Shown in pieces: positions 16,918-26,117 of a stretch of 64,000 nt of DNA. Positions within the stretch are counted from its first letter, which is position 1, and the number at the start of each line of letters is the position of its first letter. Origin of the DNA: Lewinellaceae bacterium (lineage in GTDB: Bacteria > Bacteroidota > Bacteroidia > Chitinophagales > Saprospiraceae). The notes below the pieces were generated by a model that did no database searches, was not told where the DNA came from, and saw only the letters and a list, made by a program, of their open reading frames with translations. A program made the position numbers and the translations under genes. The stretch is taken from NCBI GenBank assembly GCA_016713985.1, contig JADJOD010000015.1, positions 115,379 through 179,378 of the forward strand. Direction: 5' to 3'.

Positions 16918-17778
16918 ATGAAAAAGATATTAGTCCCTGTCGATTTTTCCCCCAATTCCAAAAACGCGCTGCGTATTGCCGCTGCAATAGCCAACACGAA
17001 CAAAGCTTCGCTTGAGTTATTACATACCAATGTCGCTGCGGCGTACGCCATACCGCTGTCGGAATTTGTATCGGCATCCGATTATGCCGAAGATCAGGAG
17101 TATGATGAAACGGCTGCCGGTATGCTGGAGCGGTTGAAGCAGGAGGTGTTAAACGACCCGGCCAATGCCGGTCTGACGGTTGAAACAAGGGTGGTAGAAG
17201 GTTTTCTTTTCTCCTGTATCCGCAATGTAGCCGAAGAAGACAGCGTGGACCTCGTGGTGATGGGTACAAAAGGCGCTTCCGGAGTCAGTGAGTTTCTGGT
17301 AGGTTCCAATACGGAAAAAGTGATTCGTATGGCGCCGTGCCCGGTGCTGGCGGTTCCTGAAAGCACCCAGGACTTTAAATTAAAAACGGTGTTGCTGCCC
17401 TCTACCCTTAAAGACGACCAAAACGGCATTTTCCGCTTAGTAGCCGAATGGCAGAAATTATTCGGGTTCAACGTCAAAGTATTGTACCTCAACAATCCTT
17501 CCGGTTTTCCGACCGACGGTTCGGCGGAAGCGCGGAAAAACCGCATGGCGGAAGCGGCCGGCCTGGTAAAAACAGAGGTCATCGTGTCGATGGGGTCGTT
17601 TTTTGAAGACTCCACCATCCTGTCCGTCGCCGATCAATACGATGTGGATTTGATTGCGATGGCAACCCACCAGCGCCACGGTTTGTCGCACATGCTTTTT
17701 GGAAGTATTACCGAAGATACAGTCAACCATTCCGATATTCCCGTGCTGGCAGTGCCGGTTACCTGGATGAAAAATTAA
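16918..17778 (+). CDS. Tandem universal stress protein
   Basis: A 286-residue protein with two UspA domains. The first (MKKILVPVDFSPNSKNALRIA to about residue 145) carries the ATP-binding motif VVMGTKGASGVSEFLVGSNTEKVI. The second is more divergent but ends with the matching MATHQRHGLSHMLFGSITEDTV. Such tandem Usps are frequent in Bacteroidota and bind ATP or AMP during stress. I start at the ATG that gives MKKILVPVD because four earlier residues add nothing to the fold. The gene stands alone and converges on the aminotransferase gene. Confidence 0.92.
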   Translation: MKKILVPVDFSPNSKNALRIAAAIANTNKASLELLHTNVAAAYAIPLSEFVSASDYAEDQEYDETAAGMLERLKQEVLNDPANAGLTVETRVVEGFLFSCIRNVAEEDSVDLVVMGTKGASGVSEFLVGSNTEKVIRMAPCPVLAVPESTQDFKLKTVLLPSTLKDDQNGIFRLVAEWQKLFGFNVKVLYLNNPSGFPTDGSAEARKNRMAEAAGLVKTEVIVSMGSFFEDSTILSVADQYDVDLIAMATHQRHGLSHMLFGSITEDTVNHSDIPVLAVPVTWMKN

Positions 17779-18081
17779 GTGATGTGATTACGGATATTGT
17801 TTCCACACCAGCAAGCGGGCAAAATTGATGCTGTCAATTTTCTTCGGAACATCCTGAAAATGAATCATCCGGGCGGTGTGTCAAAGGTCTTTAAGTTGCA
17901 CACTGACGCGTATTGGGAGAAATTTTATTCGGATGATGCGCAGACATTCCAGGTTTTCAAAACCTGGAATGTCTGGTTCGGTCGCGATTCAAAATAACAT
18001 TTCCCGTTTCAAAGCCAAAATAAAGTATCTCTGACTTTTGATACAACCACCTGCTGCATAGACGTCCTCGTTTTTTTAGGT
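17779..18081. other. Convergent intergenic region
   Basis: About 300 bases between the stress protein and the aminotransferase. Apart from the hairpin at 17941-17975 nothing is recognised; the short open frame at 17797-17997 runs through that hairpin and shows no resemblance to a protein. Confidence 0.5.
17941..17975. terminator. Perfect 17-base inverted repeat, likely bidirectional terminator
   Basis: Arms 17941-17957 and 17959-17975 pair fully around a single C and include CCAGGTTTT/AAAACCTGG. The place, between two converging genes, suits a terminator, but no T run follows. Confidence 0.5.
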
Positions 18082-19257
18082 TCAGTCCTGCAGCGCAGAC
18101 AGGATGACGGCACAGGCAAACCGTATTTCCTCTTCGTTTATGACAAGTGGGGGCGCGATACGCAGGCTTTGATCGTTGAACAGGAACCAGTCGGTAATCA
18201 CTCCGGCGGCAATGCAGCGACTGATCACCCGTTGTACTTTCGCGGCGTTGCCGAGGTCCACGGCCAGCCAAAGCCCCACACTCCGCAGTTCTTTAATGGC
18301 CGGATGTACGAGCAATTTTTTAAAAAGTGCTTCTTTTTCAGGCACTTGCGCCAATAAATTACTTTCTAATAAAATTTCCAGCGTCGCCAGTCCCGCCGCC
18401 GCACACACCGGGTGGCCGCCAAAAGTAGTGATGTGCCCCAGCACGGGATCGTGTGTGAGGGTTTGCATGACTTCGCGGCGGGCGATGAAGGCGCCGAGGG
18501 GCATTCCGCCGCCAAAACCTTTGGCGAGCAGCAGGATATCCGGCGTGATTCCGTATTTTTCAAAGGCAAACAAATGCCCGGTGCGTCCCATTCCCGCCTG
18601 AATTTCGTCGAGGATGAGCATGGCGCCGGTATCGTCGCAGCGCCGGCGCAATGCCACGAGCCAGTCGGGGCGGGCGAGTACGATACCCGCTTCCCCCTGC
18701 ACCGTTTCCACGATAACTCCTGCCGTGTGCTGGTCGATTTGTTCCAACCCGGCGTTGTCGTTAAATGTGATGTGCCCGATACCCGGCAGCAGGGGCTGAA
18801 AAGCGAGGGTAAAATCCGTCGGCGACATCAGGCTGGCGGCTCCTTGTGTGCTGCCGTGGTAGGCGTGGTGGCAGGCGAGGAAATTGGGGCGGCCGGTAAA
18901 TCGTTTGGCGAGTTTCATGGCTCCTTCCGTGGCCTCCGTGCCCGAATTGACAAAATAAACGGAATCGAGCCCGGGCAGGTTTTCGGCCAGTTTCCCGGCT
19001 AAGTGCACCTGCGGCGACAAGACAAATTCGCCATACACGAGGGTATGCCAGTACACATCCAGTTGCGCTTGCACGGCGGCCTGCACTTTCGGATGCCGGT
19101 GCCCCAGCACACTCGGCCCGATACCCGCAATGAGGTCGAGGTATTTTTTGCCATCCCGGTCGTAGAGCCAGCAGCCTTCCGCCCGCCCGATCTCGAGCGC
19201 CAGCGGCGCCGGCGACGTCTGGGCGACGTGGTGCAGGAAGAGTTGGCGGGTGGTCAT
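18082..19257 (-). CDS. Class III PLP aminotransferase (acetylornithine/GABA type)
   Basis: A 391-residue aminotransferase of fold type I, class III. Visible signatures are the N-terminal LYDRDGKKYLDLIAGIG, the phosphate-binding NSGTEATEGAMKLAKRFTG, the cofactor Asp in LILDEIQAGMGRTG and the Schiff-base Lys in LLLAKGFGGGMPLGAF. The family includes acetylornithine, ornithine and 4-aminobutyrate transaminases; which amino group is moved here cannot be told. It begins 25 bases after the nucleoside transporter gene ends, in the same direction, so the two may be co-transcribed. No signal peptide; cytoplasmic. Confidence 0.88.
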   Translation of the reverse strand: MTTRQLFLHHVAQTSPAPLALEIGRAEGCWLYDRDGKKYLDLIAGIGPSVLGHRHPKVQAAVQAQLDVYWHTLVYGEFVLSPQVHLAGKLAENLPGLDSVYFVNSGTEATEGAMKLAKRFTGRPNFLACHHAYHGSTQGAASLMSPTDFTLAFQPLLPGIGHITFNDNAGLEQIDQHTAGVIVETVQGEAGIVLARPDWLVALRRRCDDTGAMLILDEIQAGMGRTGHLFAFEKYGITPDILLLAKGFGGGMPLGAFIARREVMQTLTHDPVLGHITTFGGHPVCAAAGLATLEILLESNLLAQVPEKEALFKKLLVHPAIKELRSVGLWLAVDLGNAAKVQRVISRCIAAGVITDWFLFNDQSLRIAPPLVINEEEIRFACAVILSALQD

Positions 19258-19282
19258 TGCGTCATCAGGATTATTTCGCCCG

Positions 19283-20519
19283 TCACACCAGCATACCGGC
19301 GAGTGTAGCCGACAGATAAGAGGCGAGTGTGCCGGCGATCAGCGCCCGGAAACCGAGGCGGGCCAGGTCGGCCCGGCGGCTGGGTTCGAGGGCAGAGATA
19401 CCGCCGATCTGGATGCCGACGGAGCCGAAATTGGCAAATCCGCACAGGGCAAAACTGACGATGGCCATCGTTTTCGGGTCGATTTGTCCGATCATATCCT
19501 TCAGTTGGAGATAGGCGACAAATTCGTTGGCAACGAGTTTGGTGCCCATCAGCGCCCCGGCCGTAAAAATATCCTGGCTTGGCACACCCATCGTCCAGGC
19601 AAAACCCGCGAACAGGGTACCCAGGATGCTGTTGAGGCTGAATTCGGGGTGCCCCACCAGTCCACCCGCCGCGCCTAAAAGAAAGTTAATGAGTGCAATC
19701 AGTGCCAGAAAACCGATGAGCATGGCCACCACGTTCAGGCCCACTTTCAGGCCGTCGGAACAGCCCGCGCTGATGGCGTCCACGATATTCGAGTGTTGTT
19801 TACCCACTTTTAATTTTACGGTGCCCTGCGTTTCCGACTCTTCCGTTTCCGGGTGAAGTATTTTGGCGATGGCCAAGGCGCCCGGCGCCGCCATGATGCT
19901 GGCTGCGATCAGGTATTCTGCGGGTACGCCGAATTTGATATAGGTTGCCATAACGCCACCGGCGATGCAGGCAAAACTACCCCGTCATCGAGGCCATGAG
20001 TTCGGAATTGGTCATGCCCTTCAGATAGGGTTTTATCATGATCTGGGCTTCCACCTGGCCGACAAAAGCGCTTGAAATATTGCTCAGGGCTTCCGCGCCG
20101 CTGACTTTCATAAAATAATTGAGGCCTTTGGCGAGTTTTTCCACGATCCACTGCATCACGCCGATGTGATAAAAAATATTGACTAAGCAGGCTACAAAAA
20201 TGATCGTCGGGATAATGCGGACAAAAAAGATAAAGGTCTCATTACCAAAGAGTGGTGCGAGTTTTACATCGTCGCCCAATACACCGAAAACAAATCGGGC
20301 GCCCTCATCCGAAAAACTCAGCACTTTGGTTACCGCCCGCCCGAGCCAGCCGAATATGGCCTGTCCAACGGGTGTTTTCAGGATGAATACGGCCAAAAGT
20401 GCCTGGATCAGCAGCCCCATGCCCACAACGCGGTAATTAATGGCTTTGCGAGTGTTCGACAGCAGGAATGCCACGCCTAAAATAAGAGCGATGCCCAGTA
20501 ATCCGATGAGTTTGTCCAT
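19283..20519 (-). CDS. CNT-family nucleoside transporter, frameshifted
   Basis: Read leftwards from ATG 20519 (MDKLIGLLGIALILG) the gene encodes a concentrative nucleoside transporter of about 411 residues that imports nucleosides with H+ or Na+. Family marks are FVGQVEAQIMIKPYL, NSELMASMTG and, after the break, FALCGFANFGSVGIQIGG. The frame is lost at plus-strand 19980-19983, where four C (GGGG on the coding strand) should be three, restoring MTGSFACIAGGVMATYIK. Its divergent neighbour is uridine kinase, so import and phosphorylation of uridine/cytidine sit side by side. Everything else in the frame is complete, which argues for an error in the sequence. Confidence 0.88.
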
Positions 20520-20673
20520 GTAATAAAAAAGGTTAACAGGTGTCTGGTGAGTGAATGTTGCCGGGGTTTTATTCGCCGAAAAGTACGCAGAGGGTTTGGT
20601 TTGCAGAAATTTTGATTGAAAGCCTATTTTCGCACCGCCCAAAGCCAGTCAACACCCAACAACGAACATATTT

Positions 20674-21306
20674 ATGAAGCCATTTGTCATCGGTATCAGC
20701 GGCGGGAGCGGGAGCGGGAAAACAAGTTTTATCCGCCAGTTGCGGGAGCGTTTTCCGGAACAGGAACTTTGTATCGTTTCGCAGGACGATTATTACCTGC
20801 CCCGCGATCAGCAGCACAAGGATGCCAACGAAGAATACAACTTCGATTTACCCAAGTCATTCAACAAGAAGAAGTTCCGAAAAGACGTGGAGCGTTTGTT
20901 ATCGGGAGAAACGGTCACGATTGAGGAATATACCTTCAACAACCCGGATGCAAAACCCCGGATTCTGACCTTCATGCCGGCGCCTGTCCTGGTGATTGAA
21001 GGCCTGTTTGTGCTGCATTTTAAAAAAATTGCCCCGCTGCTCGATCTGAAGATTTTTATCAATGCCAAAGAAAACCTCAAGATCATCCGCCGGATCATGC
21101 GGGACCAGATCGAACGCGGTTATCCGCTCGACGACGTTTTGTACAAATACCAGCACCACGTGTTGCCTTCCTACGAGCGGTATATCCAGCCGTACAAGGA
21201 AGAGGCGGATATTGTGGTGAACAACAACAAGGATTTTCAGCGCGGCATGGAGGTGTTGAGCGGATTTTTAAAAAGTAAGTTGCAGGAGTTGGCGCCAAAG
21301 GATTGA
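20674..21306 (+). CDS. udk: Uridine kinase
   Basis: A 210-residue P-loop kinase. The Walker A motif GISGGSGSGKTS is at residues 7-18, the substrate-binding QDDYYLPRD and NFDLPKSF follow, and VLVIEGLFVLHF gives the Walker B-like strand; IIRRIMRDQIERGYP matches the lid. It phosphorylates uridine (and usually cytidine) to the monophosphate in pyrimidine salvage, in the cytoplasm. It is divergent from the nucleoside transporter and 18 bases ahead of an MFS carrier in the same direction. Length is normal. Confidence 0.92.
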   Translation: MKPFVIGISGGSGSGKTSFIRQLRERFPEQELCIVSQDDYYLPRDQQHKDANEEYNFDLPKSFNKKKFRKDVERLLSGETVTIEEYTFNNPDAKPRILTFMPAPVLVIEGLFVLHFKKIAPLLDLKIFINAKENLKIIRRIMRDQIERGYPLDDVLYKYQHHVLPSYERYIQPYKEEADIVVNNNKDFQRGMEVLSGFLKSKLQELAPKD

Positions 21307-21324
21307 GCCGTTTTACCTTTACAC

Positions 21325-22497
21325 ATGCAATCTTCACCGGGCGCGCCGCAGCGCCTTTATTCCTCCGCGTTTCTGCTGTTGTGTGTTTCCCACGCACTTT
21401 TTGCCGCGAGTTTTAACATGATGATCCCGGAGTTGCCGGCGTACCTCACGCAACTGGGCGGCGGCGACCACAAGGGGCTTATCGTCGCACTTTTTACCAT
21501 CACTGCCGGGGTATCGCGCCCGTTCAGCGGCAAACTGGCGGACACCGTGGGCCGGCTCCCGGTGATGTATGTCGGCACTTTTGCCTGTGTGGTGTGCAGT
21601 TTGTTGTATCCGGAACTGGCTTTTGTCGGCGGATTTCTCACCCTGCGTTTTTTTCACGGGTTTTCCACCGGGTTCAAACCAACCGGCACCTCCGCCTACG
21701 TGGCCGATGTAGTGCCCCCCGGCCGGCTGGGAGAAGCGATGGGAGTACTCGGGATATGTTTCAGTCTGGGGGTGTCGGCCTCCCCTCCGCTGGGCAGTTG
21801 GATGGTTCAGCATTTTCACGGCAACCCCAACCCCATGTTTTATGCCTCGGCCGTGATTGCGCTGGGCTCTGTGGTGATCCTGATGAATCTGAAAGAAACC
21901 CTGAAAGAAAAAGTGCCCTTTCACCCGCGCCTGCTGAAGGTGACACGCGACGATATTTTTGACCCGCTGGCGATCCCGTCCGCCGTCACCATGATCTTTT
22001 GTTATTTCAGTTACGGGGTGGTTCTGACCCTCGTGCCCGACCTGAGCGATCACCTGGGCGTTGCCAACCGCGGCACCTTTTTTACCCTGTTCACCTTAGC
22101 CAGCATCACCACCCGCTTTACTGCCGGCAAACTGTCCGATCAATGGGGGCGGGTACCCGTGCTGAAAGTTTCGGCCGTCGTCATCGCCGCTTCCATGATG
22201 ACCTTTGCCGTGGCGGAATCCCCCGTTCTGTTTTACGTCGCTTCCGTATTGTTCGGGCTCGGCAACGGCATTTTTGCACCGGCCATCAACGCCTGGACGG
22301 TGGACCTCGGTCAGGCCGAACGCAAGGGCCGGGCGCTGGCGACCATGTATATTGCACTCGAAATCGCCATCGGCGGCGGCGCCGTACTGGCCGGCTGGTA
22401 TTTTTCCAACAACATGGCCAACATGCCGGCAGTTTTTTATTTCTCGGCAGCCATGAGTATGGGCGGTTTGTTTTATCTCTTTTTTCGGAAAAAATAA
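21325..22497 (+). CDS. MFS transporter
   Basis: A 390-residue carrier with about twelve membrane helices in two halves of six. The loop between helices 2 and 3 reads FSGKLADTVGRLPVMYVG, the MFS motif A, and a weaker repeat, AGKLSDQWGRVPVLKV, stands at the same point of the second half. It resembles multidrug or small-solute exporters of the phylum, but the substrate is unknown. It starts 18 bases after uridine kinase and could share its transcript, although that does not prove a link with nucleosides. An inverted repeat follows at 22548-22608. Confidence 0.85.
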   Translation: MQSSPGAPQRLYSSAFLLLCVSHALFAASFNMMIPELPAYLTQLGGGDHKGLIVALFTITAGVSRPFSGKLADTVGRLPVMYVGTFACVVCSLLYPELAFVGGFLTLRFFHGFSTGFKPTGTSAYVADVVPPGRLGEAMGVLGICFSLGVSASPPLGSWMVQHFHGNPNPMFYASAVIALGSVVILMNLKETLKEKVPFHPRLLKVTRDDIFDPLAIPSAVTMIFCYFSYGVVLTLVPDLSDHLGVANRGTFFTLFTLASITTRFTAGKLSDQWGRVPVLKVSAVVIAASMMTFAVAESPVLFYVASVLFGLGNGIFAPAINAWTVDLGQAERKGRALATMYIALEIAIGGGAVLAGWYFSNNMANMPAVFYFSAAMSMGGLFYLFFRKK

Positions 22498-22547
22498 ACG
22501 CCGGAGTTCCCCAACACCCGCTTTTGCAAGAAGTCTAATACAAAAAA

Positions 22548-22608
22548 GGTGTTGTTAAAATTGTCCGGGTGTTTGAAAATCAAACCATTGAACAATTTTA
22601 ACAACACC
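22548..22608. terminator. Inverted repeat between convergent genes
   Basis: Seventeen-base arms 22548-22564 and 22592-22608 (GGTGTTGTTAAAATTGT and its exact complement) enclose a 27-base loop. It lies between the MFS gene and the leftward lipoprotein gene and may end both transcripts. Confidence 0.55.
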
Positions 22609-22629
22609 CCTTTCACCTTCTCTCACTTC

Positions 22630-23355
22630 CTACACCGGGAACGTATGCGTATGGCCGTTTACCACCACCGTCACCGTGCCGTTGCCGTTGAACGTCAGCG
22701 TGCCGTTGAGGGTTCGGGTATTGCCCTGGCCGTTGGTGCCGGTTACCTGAACGGTACCTGTTCCGCCGGTGATCTCGTACGTAGTTTTGGAGATGCTGAG
22801 GTTGGTCAGGGTGATGGTTGTGGTGCAATCGAAGGTTGGATCGACCCGGCGCAAATCGCCCGTGACATCGCCTTCGAGGGCGTACGTGCCGTTGACGAGA
22901 TAAGCGGGTTCCTGCGGGCTGAGTCCGGTAAAGGTCAGGTTGCCGGTCGTCTGGTCGCTGCCGGACCAGTGTGTGGTGGAAAAAGTCCCGTTGCCGCTTA
23001 CATCCACCGAAGCGCTTTGTGGAACGCCGAGCGGGGTGCAGGTGATCAGCCAGCCCAGGCCGAAGGTATAATTATAGGAACCGAGGGCGCCGTTGTTGCT
23101 TTTTTGCAGCGTGGTGTCGCCCGGAATCCCGCAGTTGTTCAGAGAATTGCTGAGGATCTGCGCGACATCCACGGTTGGCATCGTCATACCGGCGGTGCGG
23201 TCGGATACGGCGTTTTCTACAATTTCGGCGGCTTCACTTTCACTGATCAGGGCGGCGATCTCTTCTGCGGATTTGCGGCAGGAGGTAAGCAGGAGGAACG
23301 GAAGGGCGAACAGTGCCAGGATCAGGAGGTTCAGATTTTTGCGATTGTTTTTCAT
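22630..23355 (-). CDS. Lipoprotein of unknown function
   Basis: A 241-residue protein with an N-terminal lipoprotein signal (hydrophobic core, lipobox LTSC with Cys26). The mature part opens with a helical stretch (EEIAALISESEAAEIVENAV) and continues as Thr/Gly/Asn-rich beta sequence ending FNGNGTVTVVVNGHTHTFPV. No named domain is recognised; proteins of this look are common surface or periplasmic lipoproteins in Saprospiraceae. It stands alone. Confidence 0.75.
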   Translation of the reverse strand: MKNNRKNLNLLILALFALPFLLLTSCRKSAEEIAALISESEAAEIVENAVSDRTAGMTMPTVDVAQILSNSLNNCGIPGDTTLQKSNNGALGSYNYTFGLGWLITCTPLGVPQSASVDVSGNGTFSTTHWSGSDQTTGNLTFTGLSPQEPAYLVNGTYALEGDVTGDLRRVDPTFDCTTTITLTNLSISKTTYEITGGTGTVQVTGTNGQGNTRTLNGTLTFNGNGTVTVVVNGHTHTFPV

Positions 23356-23563
23356 AATGAATGAGTTAAGCAGTTAAGTGGTTGAATTAGATGAATTGTC
23401 TTTCGGAGCGATTGACAGGACAAAGGTGAAGCGGGAACAGGGTGCATAAAAACCGCATCAACTTTTGGAAGGATCGGCTCAACCAATGGCGGCGGAATTC
23501 CCGTTGGTTGAAACAATCGGGCAATTGGTTGAAAGCCCCGGCAGGCCTGCGCATAGCCGCCTG

Positions 23564-23571
23564 TAACTTTG
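23564..23571 (+). promoter_or_regulatory. -7 promoter box upstream of the fatty acid hydroxylase gene
   Basis: TAACTTTG fits TAnnTTTG, 59 bases before the ATG at 23630. The 274-base region on either side holds no other feature that I can see. Confidence 0.45.
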
Positions 23572-23629
23572 GAAAAAAAAAGGCCCCTTCAAACCTTTTT
23601 CACATCCGGCCATCTAAACCACATTTGTT

Positions 23630-24460
23630 ATGTTCAACCCGACTGAATTTCCCGCTCAACAATGGTTACTGGTGCCGCTCATCATCTTCGGGCGGTACGT
23701 CGTTTTTTGCGCGATCTCCTACGCCGTTTTTTACGTTTGGAAACGCCGCGACTGGTTGTTTAGAAAAATCCAGCAAAAATTTCCCCTGCGGTCCGACTAC
23801 TTGCGCGAGATTGGGTACTCGGCCGTTTCGTCGGCCATTTTTGCCGCCGCCGCCTGGATTTGTCTCGGCACCCCCCTCCGGGATTACACCCTGTTTTACA
23901 GCGACATCGATCAATACGGCTGGTGGTGGCTGGCAGCAAGTATTCCACTTACCCTGCTGGTACACGATGCCTATTTTTACTGGATACACCGGCTGATGCA
24001 CCTGCCGGGATTGTATCGGCGTATTCACCTGGTGCACCACAAATCGGTGAACCCTTCACCCTGGGCGGCGTATGCTTTTCACCCGCTGGAGGCGGTGCTG
24101 GAAGCGGGTATCATACCTTTGTTGTTGTTTGCAATGCCCCTGCACCCCGTTTCATTCTGGGCGTTTATTACTTTGATGCTGATGTTTAATGTGTACGGGC
24201 ACCTCGGCTACGAATTGTTTTCCAGAAAAACATACGACCACCCGATTGGTCGCTGGCTCAATTCATCCGTACACCACAATATGCACCACGAAAAATTTTA
24301 CGGAAATTACGGCCTTTACTTTACGATCTGGGACCGGCTTTGCGGCACTTTGCGGGCGGATAGTGTGGACAAAATTGAAGAAGTACACGGGCGGATTCAC
24401 CCGGCCGCGCCCCGCAGCAGTGCAGAAAAAAAAGAACCCCTGAATACGGCTCACGGCTAA
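23630..24460 (+). CDS. Sterol desaturase/fatty acid hydroxylase family membrane protein
   Basis: A 276-residue membrane protein with several hydrophobic helices and the three histidine boxes of the di-iron hydroxylase/desaturase superfamily: HDAYFYWIHRLMH, HLVHHKSVNPSP and SVHHNMHHEKFYGNYG. Members insert oxygen or a double bond into lipids such as sterols, carotenoids or sphingolipids at the membrane. The lipid here is unknown. It is followed after 34 bases by a secreted haem/copper protein, with which it may form an operon. Confidence 0.9.
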   Translation: MFNPTEFPAQQWLLVPLIIFGRYVVFCAISYAVFYVWKRRDWLFRKIQQKFPLRSDYLREIGYSAVSSAIFAAAAWICLGTPLRDYTLFYSDIDQYGWWWLAASIPLTLLVHDAYFYWIHRLMHLPGLYRRIHLVHHKSVNPSPWAAYAFHPLEAVLEAGIIPLLLFAMPLHPVSFWAFITLMLMFNVYGHLGYELFSRKTYDHPIGRWLNSSVHHNMHHEKFYGNYGLYFTIWDRLCGTLRADSVDKIEEVHGRIHPAAPRSSAEKKEPLNTAHG

Positions 24461-24494
24461 TAAACAATCTCAATCTGTTCTTAATCAAATAATT

Positions 24495-26072
24495 ATGCGA
24501 AACAAAATCCTCCTTGCCCTCCTGCTGGCGTTCTCCTCGCCGGCCTTGTACGCTCAAACGATCGACTGGGCCAAAGACATCGCGCCCATCCTTTACGAAC
24601 ACTGCGTCAAATGCCACCGCGACGGCGGGATCGGCGGTTTTTCGCTGATCGGTTACGGAAATGCCTTTTCCAAACGGTATTCCATTCAGTATTATACCGA
24701 AACCCGGCAAATGCCGCCGTGGAAACCCGATCCTTCCTACCGCCGTTTCACCCACGAAAACCGGCTCACGGACACCGAAATTCAAACCATCAAACAATGG
24801 GTGAACGCCGACGGCCCGGCGGGCGACCTGGCACAAGCCCCTGTGCCTCCGGTATTTTCCGGCGCTTCCAATGTGGGCACACCCGATCATGTTTTAACCA
24901 CGCCACTTTTTACCGTGACGGCCACGGAGGATGAATACCGCTGCTTTGTGATCCCGAACGGTCTCAACCAAACCGCATACCTGCGCGGCCTCGAAGCCAT
25001 TCCCGGCAACCACGAAGTAGTGCACCATATCCTGATTTATGAAGATACCACCGGGCAGGCGGAAGTGCTTGATAACCAGACTCCTGAGCCAGGTTATGTC
25101 AATTTCGGCGGACCGGGCGTCAATGGTGCGCGACTCGTCGGCGCCTGGGTGCCCGGCGCCCAGACAACGCTGGTGCCGCCATTTATGGGGGTCAAACTGA
25201 CACCCGGCGCCGATCTGATCGTTCAGATGCACTACCCGCAGGGTGTGAACGGCTTGAGCGACATGACCACCCTGAACTTTTTCTTTACGCCGTCCAATTC
25301 GGGCATTCGGGAAATTCAACTGGCGCCCCTGATCAACCACACGTTTTTTTCGCTGGAAAACTATCCGCTGAATATACCCGCCAATACGGTCAAAACCTAT
25401 CACGCGAAATTTAAAACACCCTTCACCGGCTCCGTCGTCAGTGTGGCCCCGCACATGCACCTGATCGGCCGCGATATGGTTTGTTTAGCCGTCACGCCGC
25501 AAAACGACACCATCCCGATGATCCGGATCAACGACTGGGATTTTCACTGGCAGGGCGCCTATTATTTCCAAAAAGTGCAAAAAGTGCCCGCGCAAAGCAC
25601 CCTGCACGCCTACGCTACTTACGACAATACGGTGAACAACCCGTTCCAGCCCAACGACCCGCCGCAATTGGTGGTGCAGGGAGAAGCCACTACCGATGAA
25701 ATGATGCTCGTTTATTTCGCCTACATGATCTACCAGCCGGGCGACGAGAACATTGTACTCGACAGTACGCTGTTCACAAGCGCCGTACCCTTTGTACCGG
25801 AGCAAACTTCCGCAACAACACTCAGTATTTTTCCCAACCCCGCCGCCGACCGGGTGACTTTCGAATACGAACTCGCACAAACGACAGATATTCAGTCGGT
25901 TATAACTGATTTGAACGGCCGGCCGGTCAAAATATTTGCCGAAAAAAATGACCTGGAACCGGGCATTTACCGGGAAAGCGCGGGCTTGCAGGAATTGCCG
26001 CCGGGATTATATTTTGTACAAGTGCGAACTTCGGCCGGCCAGGTACTGTCGGCGAAGTTTGTGAAGAACTGA
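24495..26072 (+). CDS. T9SS-secreted protein with CxxCH and copper monooxygenase-like domains
   Basis: A 525-residue secreted protein. Residues 1-20 are a signal peptide. A single haem-type motif CVKCH (37-41) with a possible axial Met73 in QMPPWKPDPS forms a short cytochrome-like domain. The next 250 residues resemble the copper type II, ascorbate-dependent monooxygenase (PHM) fold, with histidines at 177-178 (VVHHILIYED), 246 (IVQMHYPQG) and 320/322 (APHMHLIGRD) as likely copper ligands. The last 80 residues (LSIFPNPAADRVTFEYEL to LPPGLYFVQVRT) are a T9SS sorting domain. This predicts an outer-surface or released redox enzyme; the substrate is unknown. Confidence 0.82.
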   Translation: MRNKILLALLLAFSSPALYAQTIDWAKDIAPILYEHCVKCHRDGGIGGFSLIGYGNAFSKRYSIQYYTETRQMPPWKPDPSYRRFTHENRLTDTEIQTIKQWVNADGPAGDLAQAPVPPVFSGASNVGTPDHVLTTPLFTVTATEDEYRCFVIPNGLNQTAYLRGLEAIPGNHEVVHHILIYEDTTGQAEVLDNQTPEPGYVNFGGPGVNGARLVGAWVPGAQTTLVPPFMGVKLTPGADLIVQMHYPQGVNGLSDMTTLNFFFTPSNSGIREIQLAPLINHTFFSLENYPLNIPANTVKTYHAKFKTPFTGSVVSVAPHMHLIGRDMVCLAVTPQNDTIPMIRINDWDFHWQGAYYFQKVQKVPAQSTLHAYATYDNTVNNPFQPNDPPQLVVQGEATTDEMMLVYFAYMIYQPGDENIVLDSTLFTSAVPFVPEQTSATTLSIFPNPAADRVTFEYELAQTTDIQSVITDLNGRPVKIFAEKNDLEPGIYRESAGLQELPPGLYFVQVRTSAGQVLSAKFVKN

Positions 26073-26073
26073 T

Positions 26074-26110
26074 GTGTCATCATTCATCATTCATCATTCA
26101 TCATTCACCA
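26074..26110. repeat. Heptanucleotide tandem repeat
   Basis: Four to five copies of CATTCAT lie between the secreted redox protein and the sensor kinase start. Such a short repeat can change length by slippage and so could alter the spacing to the TTG start at 26118. Confidence 0.75.
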
Positions 26111-26117
26111 TCCGTCC

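Noticed and set aside
17797..17997. 66-residue plus-strand frame after the stress protein
   Set aside because: It spans a perfect hairpin in a convergent intergenic region and has no recognisable sequence.
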